A DNA stretch of 64,000 nucleotides from positions 1-64,000 of the forward strand of contig VRUJ01000017.1 of NCBI GenBank assembly GCA_019456165.1, read 5' to 3'. This document shows positions 63,780 through 64,000 of the stretch, in pieces. The translations under genes were made by a program, and so were the position numbers. Below the pieces are notes generated by a model. It was not told where the DNA came from, made no database searches, and saw only the letters and a program-made list of their open reading frames with translations. How positions within the stretch are numbered: the first letter of the stretch is position 1; the number at the start of each line of letters is the position of its first letter. This DNA comes from Chloroflexota bacterium. Lineage in GTDB: Bacteria; Chloroflexota; Anaerolineae; Anaerolineales; UBA11579.

Positions 63780-64000
63780 CATTAGAATAACATTTTACAC
63801 CAGATTCAGGGCAGAGCAACTCGTGCAAGGTCTAACTTGACCCCCCAACTTAGCGGTACAGCATCCCTATCTATGGGACTGATAACGGCTGGGGTTTGAT
63901 TTTGCTATTGGATGCCTTAATCCACTATCTAGCTTATCACGAGTGAGAGAGTGGTATTGACAACGACTGCCAGGTAATAGAAAATGCCAATGCTCTCAGC

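Overview
The window looks like a chromosomal segment of a Chloroflexota bacterium, most likely Anaerolineae. This is a judgement from gene content, since no 16S gene is present. The indicators are a short two-domain EF-Ts, an F420-type luciferase-like oxidoreductase, many lipoproteins and LysM/M23 cell-surface proteins, tandem-HTH regulators, large multi-domain receptors, a T-box-controlled leuS and a SAM-I riboswitch on metK. Coding density is high and most genes are ordinary chromosomal ones. The first ~1.3 kb is AT-rich and partly degraded and looks foreign.

Layout. 1-1.35 kb: AT-rich membrane-protein gene, an overlapping partial gene, a decayed reading frame and a perfect palindrome. 1.4-4.6 kb: leuS behind a T-box leader, itself directly downstream of two tRNA-Ala genes. 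4.7-7.1 kb: mobA, a membrane protein, a single-domain response regulator and tRNA-Lys. 7.2-10.1 kb: trxA, metK with SAM riboswitch, glpX. 10.3-15.2 kb: the conserved translation/envelope block rpsB-tsf / pyrH / frr-uppS-cdsA on the minus strand. 15.6-19.3 kb: biotin ligase, a small membrane protein, gyrA. 19.7-27.0 kb: a signalling and secretion-ATPase cluster: zinc-ribbon/MshEN-like histidine kinase, GAF histidine kinase, OmpR regulator, CpaE-like protein, a 99-residue protein, a CpaF/TadA ATPase, a double-HTH regulator and a TPR protein. 27-31.4 kb: acetyltransferase, dehydrogenase, HD-GYP phosphodiesterase, a 50-residue membrane peptide gene, hydrolase, glycosyltransferase.

31.5-37.6 kb: a ComEA-like protein followed by two tandem paralogous membrane receptors that share PDZ-like, membrane and GAF parts but end in different outputs: a PP2C/SpoIIE phosphatase, or PAS plus a class III nucleotide cyclase. 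A comEA 3' remnant between them and a nearly identical 188-bp stretch record a tandem duplication with later gene conversion. 37.6-45.6 kb: thrC and thrB, an F420-type oxidoreductase, a membrane M28 peptidase lipoprotein, dcd, an M23 lipoprotein and a fused ftcD. 45.8-51.6 kb: three paralogous LysM/M23 lipoproteins with a VanY-like carboxypeptidase among them. 51.6-64 kb: a small basic protein, a UbiA prenyltransferase, a second HD-GYP protein, dodecin, a giant 1429-residue acyl-CoA dehydratase activase-like protein, an M20 peptidase/PfkB kinase pair, a CPBP protease and an ABC-2 exporter with a TetR-type operator.

Working together, the 19.7-27 kb cluster plus two HD-GYP proteins and an MshEN-like domain point to c-di-GMP-linked control of a Tad-type motor. 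The paired receptors suggest a second route to a phosphatase and to cAMP. No CRISPR array, prophage or insertion sequence was seen.
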